DNA from: Marinilabiliaceae bacterium UBA5488
GTDB lineage: Bacteria; Bacteroidota; Bacteroidia; Bacteroidales; Marinilabiliaceae
Assembly: GCA_002427105.1 (NCBI GenBank)
Contig: DIPM01000035.1
Coordinates: 62,001-126,000 of the forward strand
Direction of reading: 5' to 3'
Length of the DNA stretch: 64,000 bases
Shown here: positions 34,189 through 43,933 of the stretch, in pieces
Numbering within the stretch: position 1 is the stretch's first letter
Layout: each line of letters opens with the position of its first letter
Program-made: the position numbers and the translations under genes
The notes under the pieces: generated by a model
Seen by the model: the letters and a program-made list of their open reading frames with translations, nothing else
What the model was told of the DNA's origin: nothing
Database searches by the model: none

Positions 34189-36822
34189 ATGACAGCGTCT
34201 GAAATTAGAAAGAGTTTTCTTGACTTCTTTGAGTCGAAGCAGCATCGTATTGTGCCATCGGCTCCCATGGTTATTAAAGATGACCCGACTTTGATGTTTA
34301 CAAATGCCGGGATGAACCAGTTTAAAGATATTTTTCTGGGCAATAATTCGGCAGAATATGTACGGGTTGCCAATTCGCAGAAATGTCTTCGGGTATCGGG
34401 TAAGCATAATGACTTAGAGGAGGTAGGACATGATTCATACCATCACACTATGTTTGAGATGCTTGGCAACTGGAGCTTTGGCGATTATTTTAAGGAGGAG
34501 GCCATTAACTGGGCCTGGGAATTCCTTGTAGATGTTCTGAAGTTAGACGCCGGCTCTCTTTATGCCTCGGTTTTTGAAGGAAGCCGGGAGGAGGGGATAG
34601 GCCGTGATGAAGAAGCATATAAGATCTGGCGTACTCATCTTCCCGAAAACCACATTGTTAATGGCAACAAAAAGGATAACTTCTGGGAGATGGGAGATAC
34701 CGGCCCCTGTGGCCCTTGCTCAGAAATACACGTTGACCTGCGCTCTGCTTCAGAAAAGCTCGCTGTGGCCGGCGAGACTCTTGTCAACAAGGATCACCCT
34801 GAAGTAATAGAGATATGGAACCTGGTATTTATTCAGTATAATCGCAAGGCCGATGGCTCTTTGGTATCATTGCCTCAGCGTCACATTGATACAGGGATGG
34901 GATTTGAGCGCCTTACCAGAGTTATTCAGAATAAGAAATCCAACTACGATACTGACCTGTTTCAGCCGATAATTCAGAAAATATCATCGCTTACGGGGGT
35001 GAAATATGCTGCTGCTGAAGAGTCGGATATCGCGATGCGCGTTGTAGCCGACCACTTTAGAACCATAGCTTTTGCTATTTGTGATGGGCAGTTGCCTTCA
35101 AATAACAAGGCAGGTTATGTGATACGCCGAATTTTGAGAAGGGCAGTGCGTTATTCTTACACCTTTTTGGGGGTGAAGGAGCCATTTATGTGGCAGCTGA
35201 TTGCATCACTGCAGACAGCGATGGGTGGTGCTTATCCTGAACTTGAAGCCCGCCGGGATTTGATAGAGAAGGTTGTCCGCGAAGAAGAAGAATCGTTCTT
35301 GCGCACTCTAGCCACCGGCATCCAGCTGCTTGAAAAGATTATTGCCGATAAGAAAAAGCTAAATCAGAAGGTGGTTGATGGCAAGCTGGTCTTTGATCTT
35401 TATGATACTTTCGGATTTCCGCTGGATTTGACCGAACTGATTTTGAAGGAGAATGGACTTCTGGCCAATGGTGAGGAGTTTGAACAAGAGATGAAGGCTC
35501 AGAAAGAACGTGCCAGAAATGCAGCAGTTGTTGAGACAGACGACTGGATAGTTTTACATGACGACGAGATAGAAGAGTTTATAGGCTATGATTATCTTGA
35601 GGCCGACGTTCATTTGGTAAAGTACCGCAAGGTTAAGTCGAAGAATAAGGAGCTTTACCATTTGGTGTTTAATATTACTCCTTTTTACGCCGAAAGCGGA
35701 GGTCAGGTGGGTGACAGCGGTTATATTGAGGCTGAGGGTGAAAGATATCCTATTGTGGATGTTAAGAAAGAAAACAACCTGATAATTCATATTGCGCCTA
35801 AGCTTCCTGCAGATTTGTCAGGTAAATTCAGAGCTGTGGTAGATGGTGAAAGACGAAGGATGACAGCCAATAATCATACGGCCACGCACTTACTCCATAA
35901 AGCTTTGAGGAAACATCTGGGCGACCATATTGAGCAGAAGGGTTCTTTGGTTCACCCTGATTATTTGCGTTTTGACTTTTCACACTTTCAAAAGCTGAGT
36001 GATGAGGAGATTAAGGCGGTAGAGAAAGAAGTAAACAGGGAGATTCGCTTGAATATGGAATTGGAAGAATTCCGTTCGCTGCCTATATCAGAAGCTCAAA
36101 ACATGGGAGCCATAGCCCTATTTGGTGAAAAATACGGGGATGTAGTTCGCGCTATTCGTTTTGGCGAATCCTTAGAGTTATGCGGCGGAACTCACGTTAA
36201 GTCAACAGGGCAGATTGGCATCTTTAAGATAGTAAGTGAATCATCAGTAGCAGCCGGAATACGCCGTATCGAGGCTGTAGTGGGAGATAAGGCTGAGGAG
36301 TTTTTCAATGCTCAATCTGACATTCTCAAGGAGTTGGGTCAAATGCTTCATAAACAGAAGGATTTGCGAAAAAGCGTAGAAGCTGTACTTGCAGAGAACA
36401 GTTCTCTTGCAAAGCAGGTTGAGGCCTTGAAACAGAGCGCTATTCAAGCCGTGAAGCTCAGGATAAAGGATGATGCCCGAAAGGTTGGAGGAGTGATGCT
36501 GATGCATTCTGTTTTGAAGCCTATGTTTGGCGATAGCTTGAAGGATATAGCATTTCAATTGCGCTCGGAGTGCGATCAGGATATGGTCGCTGTGCTGGGA
36601 GTGGAGTCTGAAGATAAGGCTCAGTTGGCGGTTATTGTTTCAGACGAGTTGGCCAACAATGGCGTGTTGAATGCTGTTGACCTGATAAAAGCTGTATCAG
36701 GCATGATTGACGGTGGAGGAGGTGGACAGAAGTTCTTCGCCACGGCAGGCGGCAAAAAACCATCGGGTTTGAACCAGGCTGTTGATAAGACGCTTTCCAT
36801 TATTGAAGAGAAGCTTAGCTAA
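34189..36822 (+). CDS. alaS: Alanine--tRNA ligase
   Basis: 877 residues, full length. The class II catalytic domain starts at once (SEIRKSFLDFFESKQHRIVP; motif 2 region FTNAGMNQFKDIFLG; DTGPCGPCSEIH). Then come the tRNA-recognition domain, the editing domain with zinc/active-site residues His563 and His567 (HTATH) and Cys665 and His669 (CGGTH), and a C-terminal DHHA1 domain ending in the Gly-rich VSGMIDGGGGGQKFFATAGG. It charges tRNA-Ala and clears mischarged Ser/Gly. The gene is alone on this strand, divergent from the M23 peptidase gene and convergent with the capA-like gene, with an AGTTATAA-type inverted repeat after it. Confidence 0.98.
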   Translation: MTASEIRKSFLDFFESKQHRIVPSAPMVIKDDPTLMFTNAGMNQFKDIFLGNNSAEYVRVANSQKCLRVSGKHNDLEEVGHDSYHHTMFEMLGNWSFGDYFKEEAINWAWEFLVDVLKLDAGSLYASVFEGSREEGIGRDEEAYKIWRTHLPENHIVNGNKKDNFWEMGDTGPCGPCSEIHVDLRSASEKLAVAGETLVNKDHPEVIEIWNLVFIQYNRKADGSLVSLPQRHIDTGMGFERLTRVIQNKKSNYDTDLFQPIIQKISSLTGVKYAAAEESDIAMRVVADHFRTIAFAICDGQLPSNNKAGYVIRRILRRAVRYSYTFLGVKEPFMWQLIASLQTAMGGAYPELEARRDLIEKVVREEEESFLRTLATGIQLLEKIIADKKKLNQKVVDGKLVFDLYDTFGFPLDLTELILKENGLLANGEEFEQEMKAQKERARNAAVVETDDWIVLHDDEIEEFIGYDYLEADVHLVKYRKVKSKNKELYHLVFNITPFYAESGGQVGDSGYIEAEGERYPIVDVKKENNLIIHIAPKLPADLSGKFRAVVDGERRRMTANNHTATHLLHKALRKHLGDHIEQKGSLVHPDYLRFDFSHFQKLSDEEIKAVEKEVNREIRLNMELEEFRSLPISEAQNMGAIALFGEKYGDVVRAIRFGESLELCGGTHVKSTGQIGIFKIVSESSVAAGIRRIEAVVGDKAEEFFNAQSDILKELGQMLHKQKDLRKSVEAVLAENSSLAKQVEALKQSAIQAVKLRIKDDARKVGGVMLMHSVLKPMFGDSLKDIAFQLRSECDQDMVAVLGVESEDKAQLAVIVSDELANNGVLNAVDLIKAVSGMIDGGGGGQKFFATAGGKKPSGLNQAVDKTLSIIEEKLS

Positions 36823-36833
36823 GAGAAAGGCGG

Positions 36834-36899
36834 TAGTTATGAGTTATAAGTTATAAGTTAATGGTTGAAGGCCAACTTATCACTTATCACTTATAACTA
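36834..36899. repeat. Imperfect 26-bp inverted repeat built of 7-base AGTTATA units
   Basis: Left arm 36834-36859 has three to four AGTTAT(A/G) heptads; right arm 36874-36899 is its reverse complement at 23 of 26 positions plus one G.T pair, with a 14-base loop. It lies between the convergent alaS and capA-like genes and could act as a two-way terminator or be a small mobile-type repeat. Related cores occur at 25121, 38301 and 49706. Confidence 0.65.
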
Positions 36900-36907
36900 A
36901 TTACTGT

Positions 36908-38002
36908 TTACCGCAAAGGCCATTCTTCGCTTAGCTCGGGAATGTTGGTGTTTAGTTTCATTATTTCCCTGGCTTTCTGCAAATAGCTTTTCATGGCTAC
37001 TTCTGCCTCAGCAAGCTGAGGAGGTAAGCCATTAATTGAATAGACGGAAGCAGGAAGGATGTAGTAGTTCTTCTTTCCACCTTCGATAGGGGTGTAAACC
37101 CAGCTTAGTTGATGTTCTGCCTTTGCAATGCGCGTTTGTCCGTCTTCCTTTATTAATTCAATGCGCAAGATAAGACCCCCGTCGGTATAGTCCTTACGTT
37201 GGTTAGAAACAAAGTTGCCCAGAGAATAGGCCACCAGTTGTTCTTTTCCCTCCTCATTGTAGCTTAAATGCATTGGCTGAGGCACGTGGGGATGCGAGCC
37301 GACAATAATGTCTGCTCCTTCATTAAAAAGGAAATCGGCACTTGCCTTCTGCCTTGCATTTGGTGTCAGTTGATATTCGTCGCCCCAGTGAATGCAAACA
37401 ATAATCTTATCGGGATTATAAGATTTGGCTGTCGCGATATGCTCAGCCATTTCCTTCTCAACGATGTGATTCACAATATTGGGCGATTTAACAACAATGC
37501 CGTTAGTGCCATAGGTGTAGTTAAGCAGGGCAATGCGAATTCCGGAGATATCAATGATTTTGGGATTATTAGCCTTGAAATCAATACTGTCTTTAAAGGT
37601 TCCGGTTCTGACAAACCAATTGTTTTCCAATACGTCTATGGTGCGTTCCATGCCCCTGCGTCCTTTATCATAGGAGTGGTTATTGGCCGTAATTAGGGTA
37701 TTAACACCTGCCTCTTTAAGAGCTGAAGCCAAAGCGTCGGGAGATGTGAAAGCAGGATAGCCTGAGTAGGGCGGACCTGCAAATGTAAGCTCGAGATTGC
37801 CAACAACGATGTCAGCCGACCTGAATGTGGGTTCTATATATTTCAAAGAGGAAGAGTAATCGTAAGAGCCGTCGGGCTGTAGTGCGCTGTTTATCTGCCC
37901 TCCATGGCCCATAATATCACCAAAAAACAGCAGGGAAGCCTGCTGCGCATCAACTTTTAAGAAGAGGATAGAGCATATTATAAAAGAAGCAATTAGCCGC
38001 AT
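36908..38002 (-). CDS. CapA/PgsA-like metallophosphatase-fold protein, exported
   Basis: 364 residues. A signal peptide (about 1-19, cut after VDA) is followed by the CapA motifs LLFFGDIMGHGG, IVVGNLELTFAGPPYSGYP, LITANNHSYDKGRRGM, IVCIHWGDEY and DIIVGSHPHVPQPM, ending with LVAYSLGNFVSN. These are the metal-binding residues of the calcineurin-like PGA_cap family. Named after poly-gamma-glutamate capsule synthesis, most members outside capsule operons have unknown substrates. No capB/C genes are present here, so a capsule role is not supported. It stands alone between alaS and cspA. Confidence 0.87.
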   Translation of the reverse strand: MRLIASFIICSILFLKVDAQQASLLFFGDIMGHGGQINSALQPDGSYDYSSSLKYIEPTFRSADIVVGNLELTFAGPPYSGYPAFTSPDALASALKEAGVNTLITANNHSYDKGRRGMERTIDVLENNWFVRTGTFKDSIDFKANNPKIIDISGIRIALLNYTYGTNGIVVKSPNIVNHIVEKEMAEHIATAKSYNPDKIIVCIHWGDEYQLTPNARQKASADFLFNEGADIIVGSHPHVPQPMHLSYNEEGKEQLVAYSLGNFVSNQRKDYTDGGLILRIELIKEDGQTRIAKAEHQLSWVYTPIEGGKKNYYILPASVYSINGLPPQLAEAEVAMKSYLQKAREIMKLNTNIPELSEEWPLR

Positions 38003-38054
38003 AATGTTTTTTTGATTAGTAATTATTAATGATAATAAATTTATTTTATTTTCC

Positions 38055-38083
38055 TTGCTTAATAAAAAAATATTTTACCTTTG
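38055..38083 (+). promoter_or_regulatory. Putative promoter for the cold-shock gene
   Basis: TACCTTTG (38076-38083) matches TAnnTTTG exactly, with TTGC 17 bases upstream (38055-38058), slightly closer than usual. The leader would be only about 20 bases, so a long CspA-type thermosensor leader is unlikely. Confidence 0.45.
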
Positions 38084-38110
38084 AAGTATCTAATTTTTTT
38101 TAAACATATT

Positions 38111-38302
38111 ATGAACAAAGGAATTGTAAAGTTTTTTAATGACACCAAGGGTTTCGGTTTTATTAAAGATGCAGAATCAGGCGAAGAGTATTTCGTACAT
38201 GTTACTGGTTTAGTTGATAAAATCAGAGAAAATGATGAGGTTACTTATGACCTTCAAGAAGGCAGAAAAGGACTGAATGCTGTAAATGTTAAACTGGCTT
38301 AG
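38111..38302 (+). CDS. Cold-shock domain protein (CspA family)
   Basis: 63 residues from the ATG at 38111, chosen because the CSD begins NKGIVKFFNDTKGFGFI. A TTG at 38081 lies inside the promoter box and is not a start. RNA-binding motifs: RNP1 KGFGFI (13-18) and RNP2 YFVHV (27-31); the end is GRKGLNAVNVKLA. CSD proteins bind single-stranded RNA/DNA and act as RNA chaperones. Which cold-shock paralogue this is cannot be told. The stop codon falls inside a small AGTTATAA hairpin. Confidence 0.95.
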   Translation: MNKGIVKFFNDTKGFGFIKDAESGEEYFVHVTGLVDKIRENDEVTYDLQEGRKGLNAVNVKLA

Positions 38303-38320
38303 TTATAATAGATTATAACT
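38301..38320. repeat. Perfect 8-bp AGTTATAA hairpin over the cspA stop
   Basis: AGTTATAA (38301-38308), 4-base loop, TTATAACT (38313-38320). The stop codon (38300-38302) overlaps the left arm. Same core as the element after alaS. Confidence 0.5.
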
Positions 38321-38337
38321 TCCGAGAACTTAATGGG

Positions 38338-38359
38338 GCCGCTTCCTTTGGGAGGCGGC
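38338..38359 (+). terminator. Probable terminator after the cold-shock gene
   Basis: Stem GCCGCTTCC / GGAGGCGGC (9 bp with one G.U pair), 4-base loop TTTG, followed by TCTTATTATTA. The T-run is weak but the stem is strong. It separates cspA from convergent ispF. Confidence 0.6.
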
Positions 38360-38398
38360 TCTTATTATTAAGCAGATTTTTTCTATAAAAGGTCTTAG

Positions 38399-38887
38399 CT
38401 AGACCTTGCTCGATATCAGAGCCACAGCGTAGGCTGAGATTCCTTCTCCGCTGCCTACAAAGCCCATTTTTTCTGTTGTCGTTGCTTTAATTGATAACTG
38501 AGATTTGTCAATTCCCATAACTTCAGACATACAGGCCTGCATCTCTTCAATATATGGGTTTATTTTAGGTTGCTGCAAAGCCACGGTAGAGTCGATATTC
38601 CCCACTTCATAACCGGCTGACCTGATTATTTGCATGCATTTTTGCAGTATTATCTTGCTGTCAATTCCTTTCAAGGAAGGATCATTGTCGGGAAAGTGAA
38701 AGCCTATATCCCGAAGGTTAGCTGCACCAAGCAGAGCATCACAAACTGCGTGAATCAGCACGTCTCCGTCGGAGTGCCCGACGGAGCCTTTTTCAAAGGG
38801 GATTTCAAGGCCGCCTATCCACAGCTTATATCCGGGCGCAAGACGGTGAACATCGTAGCCCATGCCTATTCTAAAGCCTAAACTCAT
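38399..38887 (-). CDS. ispF: 2-C-methyl-D-erythritol 2,4-cyclodiphosphate synthase
   Basis: 162 residues, normal length. Zinc-site residues Asp12 and His14 (GYDVHRL) and the later His of GHSDGDVLIHAVCDALLGAA are present, with IGFHFPDNDP, NIDSTVALQQPKI and the C-terminal IKATTTEKMGFVGSGEGI. The enzyme makes the cyclic diphosphate of the MEP isoprenoid pathway. It lies 17 bases after porV on the same strand. The porU-porV-ispF order is also known in Porphyromonas gingivalis, so the linkage is old but not obviously functional. Confidence 0.96.
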   Translation of the reverse strand: MSLGFRIGMGYDVHRLAPGYKLWIGGLEIPFEKGSVGHSDGDVLIHAVCDALLGAANLRDIGFHFPDNDPSLKGIDSKIILQKCMQIIRSAGYEVGNIDSTVALQQPKINPYIEEMQACMSEVMGIDKSQLSIKATTTEKMGFVGSGEGISAYAVALISSKV

Positions 38888-38904
38888 CTTCTAACTTAGC
38901 ATCA

Positions 38905-40071
38905 TTAGTTTTTGGAGAACTGACCCAGGTCAAATCCCAGGGAGAAACGTATCGTGTTTGCCAGAGGACTGTCTTGAACAACCGGGATAATATATGAAGC
39001 ATCCAAAGTCATCATATTGAATTTTAGGCCAATACCTGCGGTAAACAGCTTTCGGTTGCCTTTATTTTCATGTTCATGAAAATATCCTGCACGTATAGCA
39101 AACTGGTCAACATACCAATATTCAAGACCAACAGAAACATTGATTTCCTGAAGTTCTTCCTCGAAGCCGCCGGGGGCATCCGAGAATGATTGGAACATGG
39201 CTTTTGTAACCGATATATTATTATATTTTTGACGATAATCTTCTGCGTTGGCGTCGCTGGGTGAAAATCCGGGAGTAGGAACCAATAATTTATTTATATC
39301 TACATTGACATTGAGTTTGTTGTAGGGGTCAATTTCAGTATCCAATGCGATGCCCAGTCGCATATTAGTCGGAATAAATTCCTTGTTGACACCATCGTAA
39401 GAAATTTTACTTCCTATATTCGAGATGTTAATACCGGCTGATAAGTCGGAGTCGCTGCCAATCAGATTTGTAGGAGTACGAAAGTAAAAGGCCAAATCGG
39501 CTGCAAAGGAGTTGCCCGGCTTCATGCTATCATCTTCCTTGAAATTCATATCAGAACGTATATATCTGAAAGCTACCGAGCCTGAGAATTTTTCGGATAG
39601 AAGACGGCTGTATGCCGCATCAATTGCAAATTCGTTTGGCTTTACCTGATAACCACCATCTTCCGGCCCTGAACGATAGTGTATTTCGCCTAAGGTGAAA
39701 TAACGAACCGATGCAGCTATTACCTGCATATCATCAATACGCTTATAGCCGGTAAGGTAGTACATATTAATGTCATTCACCAGTTTACGCAACCAGGGAG
39801 TGTAAGAAATCGCCGCTCCGGCATCGCTGCCTATAAATGCAAATTTAGCCGGGTTCCAATGCATAGAGAACATATCGGGTGTAGATGCCACTCCGGTGTT
39901 TCCCATTGCTCCGCCTCGTGAATCAGGGGCAATGTCGATAAAGGGAACGGCAGTGCTAATAATATTAACTCCGCGCCCACTAATTTCTTCATAAGTTTGT
40001 GCCTGTGTTGCTACTACATTAATTGATGCAGTTAAAGCAAAAACAAATACCTTTTTCAAAAAATCCTTCAT
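38905..40071 (-). CDS. porV: T9SS outer-membrane protein PorV (LptO)
   Basis: 388 residues. A signal peptide (about 1-24, cut after TQA) is followed by VNIISTAVPFIDIAPDSRGGAMGNTGVASTPD, the FadL-like PorV start, then FSMHWNPAKFAF and many beta-strands to the C-terminal end LANTIRFSLGFDLGQFSKN. PorV shuttles folded T9SS cargo from the SprA translocon to the attachment complex, where PorU acts. It follows porU with an 81-base gap and precedes ispF. The plug protein encoded at 16803 alternates with PorV on SprA in the known structure. Confidence 0.95.
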   Translation of the reverse strand: MKDFLKKVFVFALTASINVVATQAQTYEEISGRGVNIISTAVPFIDIAPDSRGGAMGNTGVASTPDMFSMHWNPAKFAFIGSDAGAAISYTPWLRKLVNDINMYYLTGYKRIDDMQVIAASVRYFTLGEIHYRSGPEDGGYQVKPNEFAIDAAYSRLLSEKFSGSVAFRYIRSDMNFKEDDSMKPGNSFAADLAFYFRTPTNLIGSDSDLSAGINISNIGSKISYDGVNKEFIPTNMRLGIALDTEIDPYNKLNVNVDINKLLVPTPGFSPSDANAEDYRQKYNNISVTKAMFQSFSDAPGGFEEELQEINVSVGLEYWYVDQFAIRAGYFHEHENKGNRKLFTAGIGLKFNMMTLDASYIIPVVQDSPLANTIRFSLGFDLGQFSKN

Positions 40072-40152
40072 GAGTTTATTTTTAAATTTTGAAGGTAAAT
40101 AATATGATATACAATAAATTTTCGAGCCGTAAATATAGTTAAAATAGAGCTG

Positions 40153-43100
40153 CTACTTTACTACGATTTTTTCAACTCTTTGAGTCTCCTTACCACTGGC
40201 CGATTTTATATGGAAACGAACAAGGTATATTCCCGGATATCTTATGCCAATTTCGCTCAAGGGCAAAGGAAGTCCTTCGACGTGATTACCTTCTGCCACA
40301 GTAAGGCTTTTGCTTCGACCGGCAACAGTTCCGCTGAAAGCTATGGTTTCGGCTGTAATGGTTAATGCGGCATTGGGCTCGTCCGTTTCGAAGGAATAGT
40401 ATCCTGTTGAATTGCTATGCAAGGGATTGGGATACCATTTGAAATTTCGAATTGTCAAATCGTTAGTGTCATCCACTACAAAACTCAGGCTCGCAGTTCT
40501 GGAATTATTGTAGTTGTCCCACGCTCTAAAACTTAACTCGTAAGTTCCGGGCTTCATCTCCGGCAGCTGGTATATTATTGAGCCTGCCCTGTAATCGTCG
40601 GGCTTGGCTTGAAAATAATCGTTAAGAATAATAGGCTTGTTTGTTTCGCCGTTGATAATAACGATAATATCGTGTCCAATGCCGTTGCCGGAAGTGTTAA
40701 TGCCCGCCTCGTCAAAGATATTGGCATAAAGCAGAGGAGAGCTGCCGGTTTTGTCTCCCGGTTTAAACCCCGAATGATTAAGATAGAGTTCAATATCAGG
40801 GCCCTCATTGTCGCCGGTTGTAATATCGCTAGAGCCTCCAATAATAACATCCTTAAAGGCTCCAAATGCCTCGCCACTGTCTTCTGAACGGGCATAATAG
40901 CTTATTTTGCCTGGAGCATAGTTGTATCGTATGTCGTAAGGTATCATAAAGCTAGCCTCAAACTCACCATTAGTAACTGTTGCAATGCCTTTAAAGAGGA
41001 TATTGGAATAGTTTTTAAATTTGAATGGAGTCTCTCCGCCATTGCCCAGGGTTGTGGTTTCGAGTCTTTTGTCATACACTATCACGTCCACTTTACCATT
41101 ATAATCATTAAGTCTTATTCCAGCGTTATTGGTTATTTCGCCCCGGATATGAGCTTTTGAAAGCGCTTTAAGAGTGTCGGGAATCTCCGTGAGAGGTTTG
41201 TTGTTGATTGCGGTAGTTTTAACCTTTAGTTGCGGATATATAATTTTCAATGCAGGGTCGCCCAATAGCGAAAAGTTTAGTTTGTTAACACTGTTGCCCG
41301 CATTGTTTTTCGTGTTCTTAATAATTTCTCCTAAGGTAGGAGTGTTGCCCTCTTCATCGCGCTCAAAAACATAGTTAAAAAAAGCGTTGTTGAGTTGGAA
41401 GTTGAGGCCTGAATAGACCACTCTTGTTGTTGAGAGAAGAGCTATGCCGCCGCCATGAGGGTTAAACAGCACTCTTTCTCCGGCTGATATATCTAAGGGT
41501 TTGTCGTATCTGCTAAATTCACAGGTGGCAGTAACAAAGAGTGGTAGCTTTCTGCTATTTGACCATTTCTCAATGCCGGCTTTTGTAATTACCTGTTCAC
41601 CGGTTAGTCCGTTTACTCCGCCGTGTCCGACAAAATTAAACAATAAAGTGCCTTCAGCTATAGTTCGGTCAACCATGTTCTGCGCGCCGGGTGATCGTTC
41701 GCCGGTGTGGGAGCTGGTTTTTTTGTAATTATCGAGGTAAATCTTCCTAATATCAAATTCAGGATGATTGCCCTCAACTTTTTCTGCCAAAAGGTCAGCG
41801 TCTCTCATATGAATAGTAAAATCACCATCATCGGCCAGAAAGGTTAATAGTTTACGCCAATTTCCGCTGTCCTGATTATCGAGGTAACGCTTGATTTTCT
41901 CAACTGCTATAGTTGCTTCTTCCTGCGTCCTGGCAGGAATGCGGCCTATCCCTATGTCCAGACGATCGTAGCGGTCGCTGTCGCCTTCACTTGGATCAAG
42001 GAAGCCGAAATAATCGTCGGTCACATAACTGTCGGTAATGTGTACAGAGTTCTCTGACTGATAAGTAACAATAAGCGATTTTTTATCCGGATCTTCGGTG
42101 CGTGAGTCGTAGGAGCCATGACCAAAGAGCAAAAGGTAGCGGGGAGAATTTTCGTTATCTGAGCCCCACCTTTCATAGAACATACGCATAAACGAGCGGA
42201 TCGCGGTCGGGTCGGTGTGCCCCCATGAGAATTCATTATATAATTGAGTGGGTGTAACAACTTCCACGTTTAGCCCCTGCCGCGTTCTGTGTATTTCGGC
42301 AAGCTCAAGAGCTTGACTTAGAAACAGATCCGGGGCAACGATTATGTAGTGTGCCTGGCTTATCGCGTGGAGGTTTTGATTACTTACAGCCCCGACCAGC
42401 GTAGGGGAGGGGAAAGTTGCTGAAGGATTAAAGGCTACGAATTCTCTATATAAGTTGTCTCCATTAATGCGGAAGGAAGCGGTGTTGCCGGCTGTTGTTA
42501 AGGCGATTCGTGCAGGAGATAGTCTATGGCTAACATCCCAGATTACCGTTGATTGGTCGGCGTTGCTGATGTTAAACTCAAGGGTTTCACCCGGGCTCAC
42601 AGAACTGAAATCTCTGAATTGCAATTCGCCGTTTCTGAGATTCAAGGCGGCGCGACTGTTAATGGTAATATAATCCAGCCAACCGGTGGCGTTACTGTTT
42701 AAATCGGTGTACTGCACTAAAACGTTAAGCTCGCCATTGCCGGCAGTAGCACGACCCATTCCTGATGTTTCGCGTGCAAAGTGACTGTCGTAACGTGAAA
42801 TATCCAGCGGGGGGACAGACAAGACCAGAGCAGGGAAAGCGTCTTCGTTAATCTTGAAGTTGAATTGGTTGACAAGTGCCGAACGTCCTGCCACCGCGGC
42901 AGAAATTCTCAGCTCTTCTGAGCTGATCCTGTCGGGAATCTGAAAATTTAAAGTCCGTTCAAGGGTGTTGTTTGTAACACTGAAGCTTTCGCCAAACCAC
43001 TTACGACCCGATAGAATCAGACTGATACTTTCCATTTCGTGGTAGGTCCGGTGGTCATAAGAAGAAACACTTCTTGAGGGTGTTGTGCCAACCGCGGGGA

Positions 43101-43563
43101 GTGTTTCAATTGCTTTGGGGAGCCCTTTGGAATCACTTATAAAGTAGTAGGATTTATTTTCCCACAGATGCAGCCGGTGTTGAAATATAAGTTTGTTTGA
43201 GTCCCACTCCCATTCGACAGGACCGTAGGCATAAAAGTATAGTGCGTCCTTATAATGCCACACGCCAATTTCGGGCAAATCGTCGGGACGTTCGGCGCTG
43301 TTAAGGCGGGGCACCATTTTCCCTCCATTGCCAAAGACTGAAACTGCCGCGGGATTGGTATAGCCCCATGAGCGAAGGGTGGCATATGGTATGCGGTGTA
43401 TGCCGGTCTGACTGACAGCTACTTTATTCCAAGTGCCACTAGCTAAAGCAGAATTCGCCAAAAAATTTGATTCAGCCGTTTCCCCCTCATCAACAGACGC
43501 ATTCTGAGCTATCATTTGAATTATAGCTGCAAAAAGCATCAATGTAATAAATAACTTTCGCAT
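40153..43563 (-). CDS. porU: T9SS sortase PorU (C25 gingipain-like)
   Basis: 1,136 residues. A signal peptide (about 1-19) and N-terminal beta region are followed by a C25 peptidase domain (about 395-770) with the catalytic pair His647 (FVGHGGVNG) and Cys681 (VTATCEFSRYD), both intact. The C-terminal beta-domain ends with a type-A-like sorting domain (RNFKWYPNPLHSNSTGYYSF...GIYLVRF). PorU cuts off the C-terminal signal of T9SS cargo and links the cargo to A-LPS at the cell surface. The gene is divergent from gldJ and followed by porV. A minus-strand -7 box lies about 70 bases upstream. Confidence 0.95.
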   Translation of the reverse strand: MRKLFITLMLFAAIIQMIAQNASVDEGETAESNFLANSALASGTWNKVAVSQTGIHRIPYATLRSWGYTNPAAVSVFGNGGKMVPRLNSAERPDDLPEIGVWHYKDALYFYAYGPVEWEWDSNKLIFQHRLHLWENKSYYFISDSKGLPKAIETLPAVGTTPSRSVSSYDHRTYHEMESISLILSGRKWFGESFSVTNNTLERTLNFQIPDRISSEELRISAAVAGRSALVNQFNFKINEDAFPALVLSVPPLDISRYDSHFARETSGMGRATAGNGELNVLVQYTDLNSNATGWLDYITINSRAALNLRNGELQFRDFSSVSPGETLEFNISNADQSTVIWDVSHRLSPARIALTTAGNTASFRINGDNLYREFVAFNPSATFPSPTLVGAVSNQNLHAISQAHYIIVAPDLFLSQALELAEIHRTRQGLNVEVVTPTQLYNEFSWGHTDPTAIRSFMRMFYERWGSDNENSPRYLLLFGHGSYDSRTEDPDKKSLIVTYQSENSVHITDSYVTDDYFGFLDPSEGDSDRYDRLDIGIGRIPARTQEEATIAVEKIKRYLDNQDSGNWRKLLTFLADDGDFTIHMRDADLLAEKVEGNHPEFDIRKIYLDNYKKTSSHTGERSPGAQNMVDRTIAEGTLLFNFVGHGGVNGLTGEQVITKAGIEKWSNSRKLPLFVTATCEFSRYDKPLDISAGERVLFNPHGGGIALLSTTRVVYSGLNFQLNNAFFNYVFERDEEGNTPTLGEIIKNTKNNAGNSVNKLNFSLLGDPALKIIYPQLKVKTTAINNKPLTEIPDTLKALSKAHIRGEITNNAGIRLNDYNGKVDVIVYDKRLETTTLGNGGETPFKFKNYSNILFKGIATVTNGEFEASFMIPYDIRYNYAPGKISYYARSEDSGEAFGAFKDVIIGGSSDITTGDNEGPDIELYLNHSGFKPGDKTGSSPLLYANIFDEAGINTSGNGIGHDIIVIINGETNKPIILNDYFQAKPDDYRAGSIIYQLPEMKPGTYELSFRAWDNYNNSRTASLSFVVDDTNDLTIRNFKWYPNPLHSNSTGYYSFETDEPNAALTITAETIAFSGTVAGRSKSLTVAEGNHVEGLPLPLSEIGIRYPGIYLVRFHIKSASGKETQRVEKIVVK

Positions 43564-43632
43564 CCCCCGGCTCCTTTTGGTTTCCCCTTTTATAACAGTA
43601 AGATTCTTAAGATAAGACCTAAATTATCGGCA

Positions 43633-43640
43633 CAAATTTA
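43633..43640 (-). promoter_or_regulatory. Putative -7 box for porU
   Basis: Minus strand TAAATTTG fits TAnnTTTG, 70 bases before the porU start; the -33 candidate (TTTA) is 23 bases away, so weak. Confidence 0.35.
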
Positions 43641-43933
43641 GTGTAAAAAATTATCTATCCTGTTAAACGGAATTTTTTAGCTAAAATTGCGTTCCTGAAT
43701 ATTATAAAGAGGCGATATTCTTAGGCAAGTAAAAAAGCCTTGCTTTAATGTACCAAAATGTAAAATATAGCGTTTAGGGAAAAGAATGCCTGAGAGCGAT
43801 TTTGTAAATATAGATTTCCAGATAGTGAGCAGCCATAAAGAAAAGTCTTTAAATAGGCTGAAAAAAAAATTATATTAAGAAGTTTTTCCTATAACCTTTT
43901 TCTAAATTTGCAGTATAAAGCAGAGATTGACAG

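Noticed and set aside
36908..38002. CapA-like gene as part of a poly-gamma-glutamate capsule locus
   Set aside because: No capB, capC or capD neighbours; the protein stands alone with its own signal peptide.
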